DNA from: Gudongella sp046224405
GTDB taxonomy: Bacteria; Bacillota; Clostridia; Tissierellales; Tissierellaceae
Direction of reading: 5' to 3'
DNA: 64,000 nt
NCBI RefSeq assembly: GCF_046224405.1
Contig: NZ_JBJXRK010000010.1
Coordinates: 1-64,000, forward strand
In this document: positions 60,094 through 64,000 of the stretch, piece after piece
How positions within the stretch are numbered: position 1 is the first letter of the stretch
Layout of the letters: each line of letters starts with the position of its first letter
Position numbers and translations under genes: made by a program
Notes under the pieces: model-generated
What the model saw: only the letters and a program-made list of their open reading frames with translations
What the model was told of the DNA's origin: nothing
Databases searched by the model: none

Positions 60094-61644
60094 TTGAATG
60101 ATTCAAAAAATGCGGTAAAATCTGTTGCTATTATAGTTGCTTTTACCTTGATAAGTAAAATTATGGGTTTCATCAGAGATGCAATTATTGCAGCGAAATT
60201 TGGTTCTGGTGAATTAACAGATACTTTTTTTGTGTCCTTAACGGCGATTTCATTATTTACTATAATGCTAACTCAAGCAATTAATAATACGTTAATACCT
60301 GTTTTGACAGAGATTGAATCTCAAGAAGGTAAAAAAGCTAAGCTAATAAGTGCAAGCAACATATTGAATTTTGTAATATTGGGAACTATTTTGTTCACAT
60401 TCTTAGGATGGATTATATCACCATTGCTTATAAGAGTGATGGCAGTTGGATTCGAAGGATCACAATTTGATTTAGCAGTTAAACTAATGAGAATAGGATT
60501 GCCCTCACTTATTTTTGCAGGTATAGTAGGAGTTTTAAGAGGTTTGTTGCAAAGTGAGTCAAAATTTGCTGAATCTGCAGTTTCTCAGATTCCATTTAAT
60601 CTTGTCTATATTTTCTATCTACTAGTATTGGCAGAGTCTTTTGGTATTATTGGATTAATGTTTGCAAGTGTTGTCGCAGTTGCATCACAAATTTTAGCAC
60701 AACTACCAGGTTTGAAAAAAATTAAATATAAACACAAAAAACATATCAATATTAAAGAAAAGTATATTGAGAAAATAGTTAAACTAGTTCCGCCAGTTAT
60801 TTTAAGCGTTGCAATTAATGACGTTAATAAGATTATAGATAAATCACTAGCTTCAACTTTAGTAGCAGGGAGTGTATCTGCACTTAATTATGCTAATAGA
60901 CTTAAAGATTTGATACTGGGTGTTTTTGTAACAGCAGTAGTCACTGTAATTTATCCTATGCTTTCAGTTGAAGCAAATAGCACATCGAAGGAAAATTATA
61001 AGAAAGTTATCTCTAAAGGAATAAATATAATCATTATAATCACTGTTCCGGCTACATTAGGAATGATTGCTTTATCAACACCTATAACAAGCTTGGTTTT
61101 TGAAAGAGGATCCTTTGACTCATTTGCGACTAATATGACATCTGTGGCTTTAGTATTCTATTGTGTCGGATTACCCACAATGTCCTTAAGAATTTTTCTG
61201 GACAAGGTTTTTTACTCAATTCAAGATACAAAAACTCCTATGATTAATGGGTTTATTGCAGTAGCCATAAATATTGCTTTAAATTTTATGCTTATAAAAT
61301 TTTTAGGGCATGGTGGATTAGCTTTAGCAACCTCAATATCTTCAGCTATAACATCTGTTCTTTTGATTTATAAATTGCGACAGAAGATAGGAGCTTTAGG
61401 ATTAAAGAGAAATGCGGTGACAACTGTAAAAGTCTTTGTTGCATCACTATTTATGGCTATTGGGACAAAATATTTATATGATTATTTGATCAATAGTTTT
61501 GGGATTAATAATATCTCTAGTGCATTGATACTGATATTAACAGTGATAATCAGTTCAGTAGTATATATTATCTTAATTAATATCATGAAAATAGAGGAAT
61601 TTACATGGTTTCTACAGTTAATTAGGAGAAAGTTAAAAAGATGA
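60094..61644 (+). CDS. MurJ/Wzx-type lipid-linked oligosaccharide flippase
   Basis: About 516 aa with 14 or so helices, MVF (MurJ) family. The start SVAIIVAFTLISKIMGFIRD with AAKFGSGELTDTFFV, and the later GLPTMSLRIFLDKVFYS, follow the MurJ pattern. In this cluster it probably flips the polysaccharide repeat unit, taking the role of Wzx, but a MurJ paralogue for lipid II is possible. GGAGGGGG (60081 on) supports the TTG at 60094 over the GTG at 60076. Confidence 0.88.
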   Translation: MNDSKNAVKSVAIIVAFTLISKIMGFIRDAIIAAKFGSGELTDTFFVSLTAISLFTIMLTQAINNTLIPVLTEIESQEGKKAKLISASNILNFVILGTILFTFLGWIISPLLIRVMAVGFEGSQFDLAVKLMRIGLPSLIFAGIVGVLRGLLQSESKFAESAVSQIPFNLVYIFYLLVLAESFGIIGLMFASVVAVASQILAQLPGLKKIKYKHKKHINIKEKYIEKIVKLVPPVILSVAINDVNKIIDKSLASTLVAGSVSALNYANRLKDLILGVFVTAVVTVIYPMLSVEANSTSKENYKKVISKGINIIIIITVPATLGMIALSTPITSLVFERGSFDSFATNMTSVALVFYCVGLPTMSLRIFLDKVFYSIQDTKTPMINGFIAVAINIALNFMLIKFLGHGGLALATSISSAITSVLLIYKLRQKIGALGLKRNAVTTVKVFVASLFMAIGTKYLYDYLINSFGINNISSALILILTVIISSVVYIILINIMKIEEFTWFLQLIRRKLKR

Positions 61645-61689
61645 AAATAGTGCTAGGATATAAGACGAATTTAAAGGGGGTATTAAAAC

Positions 61690-62856
61690 ATGAAAATAAC
61701 AATTGCCGGGACAGGTTATGTTGGTCTGTCAAATGCGATACTTTTAGCACAACACAACGAGGTTATCGCGCTCGACATCATCAAAGAAAAGGTCCAGATG
61801 GTCAATAACAAGAAATCTCCTATCATAGATCCTGAAATCGAAGAGTATCTAGCTACGAAAGAACTTAACCTAACTGCAACGACTGATAATTACGAAGCTT
61901 TCAAAGATGCTGAATATGTTATCATTTCAACACCAACGAACTATGATCCTGAGAAGAATTATTTCAATACAAGAACGGTAGAAGCTGTAATTGCAAATGT
62001 CTTATCGATAAATCCTGATGCTGTCATGATCATTAAATCAACAGTGCCAGTTGGTTATACAGAATCAATCAAAGAGAAATTTGATACTGAGAATATCATC
62101 TTCTCTCCGGAGTTCTTAAGAGAGGGGAAAGCACTTTATGATAATCTTTATCCATCAAGAATTGTAGTTGGAGAGCAGTCTGAAAGAGCAAAAGTATTCG
62201 CTGAGTTGTTAGCACAGGGAGCACTTAAAGAGAATATTGATATTCTTTACACTGAGTCTACAGAAGCGGAAGCCATCAAACTTTTTGCTAATACTTATCT
62301 TGCACTTCGAGTAGCATTCTTCAATGAGCTTGATTCATACGCAGAAGTTAGAGGGCTAAATTCACAGCAAATCATAGAGGGTGTTGGCCTCGATCCTCGT
62401 ATTGGCAGTCACTATAACAATCCATCATTTGGTTACGGTGGATACTGTTTACCAAAGGATACAAAACAATTATTAGCTAACTATTCAGACGTACCTCAAA
62501 ACATCATGTCCGCCATTGTTGATGCAAATAGAACGAGAAAAGATCACATCGCTGATATGATCATCAAGAGACAGCCTAAAATAGTTGGAATCTATAGACT
62601 TACTATGAAGATGGACTCTGACAACTTCCGTCAGTCTGCTATCCAGGGTGTTATGAAGAGAATCAAAGCTAAAGGGATTGAAGTAGTGGTATTTGAGCCA
62701 GCCCTTCAGGAAGATGAGTTCTACAACTCAAGAGTGATCAAGGACTTCGATGAGTTCAAGAAGATCTCTGATGTTATCGTAGCAAACAGATTATCTGACG
62801 AGATTAAAGATGTAGTAGACAAGGTCTATACAAGAGATTTATTTAGTAGAGATTAA
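61690..62856 (+). CDS. ugd: UDP-glucose-type 6-dehydrogenase
   Basis: A 388-residue nucleotide-sugar dehydrogenase of the short streptococcal-capsule type. NAD motif ITIAGTGYVGLSNAILLAQ, substrate loop SPEFLREGKALYDNLYPSRI, catalytic Cys in GGYCLPKDTKQL. It makes UDP-glucuronate (or a related acid) from the product of the galU-like gene that follows. Its codon use looks less AT-rich than the glycosyltransferases before it. AAAGGGGG precedes the ATG. Confidence 0.93.
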   Translation: MKITIAGTGYVGLSNAILLAQHNEVIALDIIKEKVQMVNNKKSPIIDPEIEEYLATKELNLTATTDNYEAFKDAEYVIISTPTNYDPEKNYFNTRTVEAVIANVLSINPDAVMIIKSTVPVGYTESIKEKFDTENIIFSPEFLREGKALYDNLYPSRIVVGEQSERAKVFAELLAQGALKENIDILYTESTEAEAIKLFANTYLALRVAFFNELDSYAEVRGLNSQQIIEGVGLDPRIGSHYNNPSFGYGGYCLPKDTKQLLANYSDVPQNIMSAIVDANRTRKDHIADMIIKRQPKIVGIYRLTMKMDSDNFRQSAIQGVMKRIKAKGIEVVVFEPALQEDEFYNSRVIKDFDEFKKISDVIVANRLSDEIKDVVDKVYTRDLFSRD

Positions 62857-62952
62857 TGATACAAGCCCTAACACCGTTTAGGGTTGTTTCAAAATAGTAG
62901 GGGTACTATCAACACAGCCCAAATATCAACACAAAGGAGGTCTTAACATCAC

Positions 62953-63864
62953 ATGAAAGTACGCAAAGCAGTCATACCGGCAGCTGGCCTTGGAACGAGA
63001 TTCTTACCAGCTACAAAGGCTATGCCAAAGGAAATGTTGCCAATTGTAGATACACCTACAATTCAATATATTGTACAGGAAGCTATTGATAGTGGGATTG
63101 AAGAGATTCTTATCATAACAGGAAAAAGCAAGAGAGCAATCGAGGACCACTTCGATAGAAATGTTGAATTGGAACTGGAACTTGAGAAAAAAGCCAATGA
63201 AGAGTTGTTGAAAGTGGTTAGAGACATTACCAATCTTGTCGATATCCACTACATAAGACAAAAAGAAGCGAAAGGACTTGGACATGCCATCTACTGTGCA
63301 AAGACATTTGTAGGTAACGAGCCATTTGCCGTTATGCTAGGTGATGATGTTGTATATAATGAGGGAAAACCATGTCTTAAGCAGATGATAGAAGTTTATG
63401 ATGAATATAAGACGTCTGTACTTGGAGTTCAAACCGTTAAAGATGAAGACGTGTGTAAATATGGTATCGTTGACGGTGAAAGGGTAAGTGATAGAGTTTA
63501 CACCGTGAAGGGTCTAGTTGAGAAACCAGCTGTAGATGAAGCTCCTTCTAATGTTGCTATATTAGGAAGATACATCATCAATCCAGGAATTTTTGATATT
63601 TTAGCTGAGACGAAGCCTGGAAAAGGTGGAGAGATTCAGCTGACTGATGCACTGAAAGAGTTAGCTCTTAAAGAAGATATGTACGCTTATGATTTTATCG
63701 GCAAAAGATATGATGTAGGAAACAAACAAGGATTCCTTGAAGCTACTGTCGAGACTGCTCTTAGAAGAAGTGATTTGAGAGATGAGTTTCTATCTTATTT
63801 AGTGGGAGTTGTTCAGAAGGAAGTTGGATCTTTGGCTGAGGTTGCTGCGGGGAGAGAAGAATAA
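62953..63864 (+). CDS. galU: UTP-glucose-1-phosphate uridylyltransferase
   Basis: A 303-residue nucleotidyltransferase. RKAVIPAAGLGTRFLPATKA, then PKEMLPIVDTPTIQYIV and MLGDDVVYNEGKPCLKQM are diagnostic. It makes UDP-glucose from glucose-1-phosphate and UTP, feeding the Ugd enzyme upstream. AAAGGAGG lies 11 bases before the ATG. The spacer after ugd has a weak hairpin (CCCTAA / TTAGGG). Confidence 0.96.
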   Translation: MKVRKAVIPAAGLGTRFLPATKAMPKEMLPIVDTPTIQYIVQEAIDSGIEEILIITGKSKRAIEDHFDRNVELELELEKKANEELLKVVRDITNLVDIHYIRQKEAKGLGHAIYCAKTFVGNEPFAVMLGDDVVYNEGKPCLKQMIEVYDEYKTSVLGVQTVKDEDVCKYGIVDGERVSDRVYTVKGLVEKPAVDEAPSNVAILGRYIINPGIFDILAETKPGKGGEIQLTDALKELALKEDMYAYDFIGKRYDVGNKQGFLEATVETALRRSDLRDEFLSYLVGVVQKEVGSLAEVAAGREE

Positions 63865-63899
63865 AAGAATCTATTGTTATATTAAAGGAAGGTGAGACT

Positions 63900-64000
63900 G
63901 TGGCATTCAATACTGAAAACAGAAAGATTGCAGATTTATATCAACGACCATGTAGATATGTCATACCAAGATATCAAAGGGAATATGTTTGGAAAGAATC
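63900..64000 (+). CDS. DUF262 (GmrSD-type) protein, 5' part only
   Basis: Starts GTG at 63900 behind AAAGGAAGGTGA and runs off the window after 33 codons. The residues RPCRYVIPRYQREYVWKE contain the DUF262 hallmark IPxYQRxYxW. DUF262 proteins include the nuclease subunits of GmrSD-type anti-phage restriction systems and many of unknown role. Only the N-terminus is visible, so a defence role is a guess. Confidence 0.7.
   Translation, partial: MAFNTENRKIADLYQRPCRYVIPRYQREYVWKE

Noticed and set aside
62865..62890. Terminator between ugd and galU
   Set aside because: Only a 6-bp CCCTAA/TTAGGG stem and a broken T-run; too weak to call with confidence.
1..64000. tRNA, rRNA or prophage genes
   Set aside because: No cloverleaf, rRNA segment, integrase or phage structural gene was recognised on either strand.

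Overview
This 64 kb window looks like a chromosomal segment of an anaerobic, amino-acid- and organic-acid-using Bacillota, most likely a clostridial (Tissierellales- or Peptostreptococcales-like) lineage. That assignment is inferred. It rests on strong AAGGAGG-type ribosome sites, frequent TTG/GTG starts, an oxygen-sensitive [FeFe] hydrogenase, an NhaC antiporter, RsgI-like membrane proteins, a YgeY-type hydrolase and an Fe-S type PurF. No rRNA or tRNA gene and no prophage was seen.

Layout. (1) 0.1-3.2 kb: an ECF sigma factor, an overlapping membrane anti-sigma-like protein with 30 consecutive Asp residues and a PepSY domain, and a second RsgI/PepSY protein. Both transcription units share an identically spaced promoter-like element. 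(2) 3.3-9.0 kb: a surface nuclease, an acetamidase/formamidase, a universal stress protein, and a LysR-hydroxyacid dehydrogenase-aminotransferase group suited to serine/glyoxylate metabolism. (3) 9.1-17.9 kb: a candidate small RNA, then a GntR regulator with a perfect 35-bp palindromic operator and an AT-richer catabolic operon (three 2-hydroxyacid dehydrogenases, RraA-type aldolase, DapA/HOGA-type aldolase, TctCBA transporter). (4) 17.9-22.9 kb: alanine dehydrogenase, a second stress protein, a five-domain FMN-binding exported protein, a small monooxygenase, a Phd/Doc remnant and a RidA protein. (5) 22.9-27.6 kb: a sigma-54 activator next to a clear -24/-12 promoter driving NhaC and an isoaspartyl dipeptidase. 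(6) 27.7-35.5 kb: an Old-Yellow-Enzyme, two near-identical SDR dehydrogenases, a phosphoribosyltransferase, an iminopeptidase-like hydrolase, a DUF401 permease and a YgeY-like hydrolase. (7) 35.5-42.2 kb, minus strand: an ABC importer, then a hydrogenase operon that fuses NuoF-type and GltD-type modules and carries a Rex-like operator. (8) 42.3-47.5 kb: purC-purF-purB-purA. (9) 48.0-64 kb: a helix-turn-helix protein, a lone prepilin, an unusual 200-bp-period repeat zone, and an AT-rich surface polysaccharide locus, ending in the start of a DUF262 gene.

Between about 32.9 and 48.7 kb the intergenic spaces hold several short repeat families: an imperfect palindrome of about 67 bp (four copies, two directly in front of purC and purB), hairpins of the TGTCATCTCGAGC type, and heptamer-period tandem repeats. 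The most notable systems are the sigma/RsgI/PepSY poly-Asp module, the five-flavin-domain protein, the HydA plus NuoF-GltD hydrogenase under a likely Rex site, and the GntR-controlled multi-dehydrogenase operon. All functions are from sequence reading only. No database search was run.
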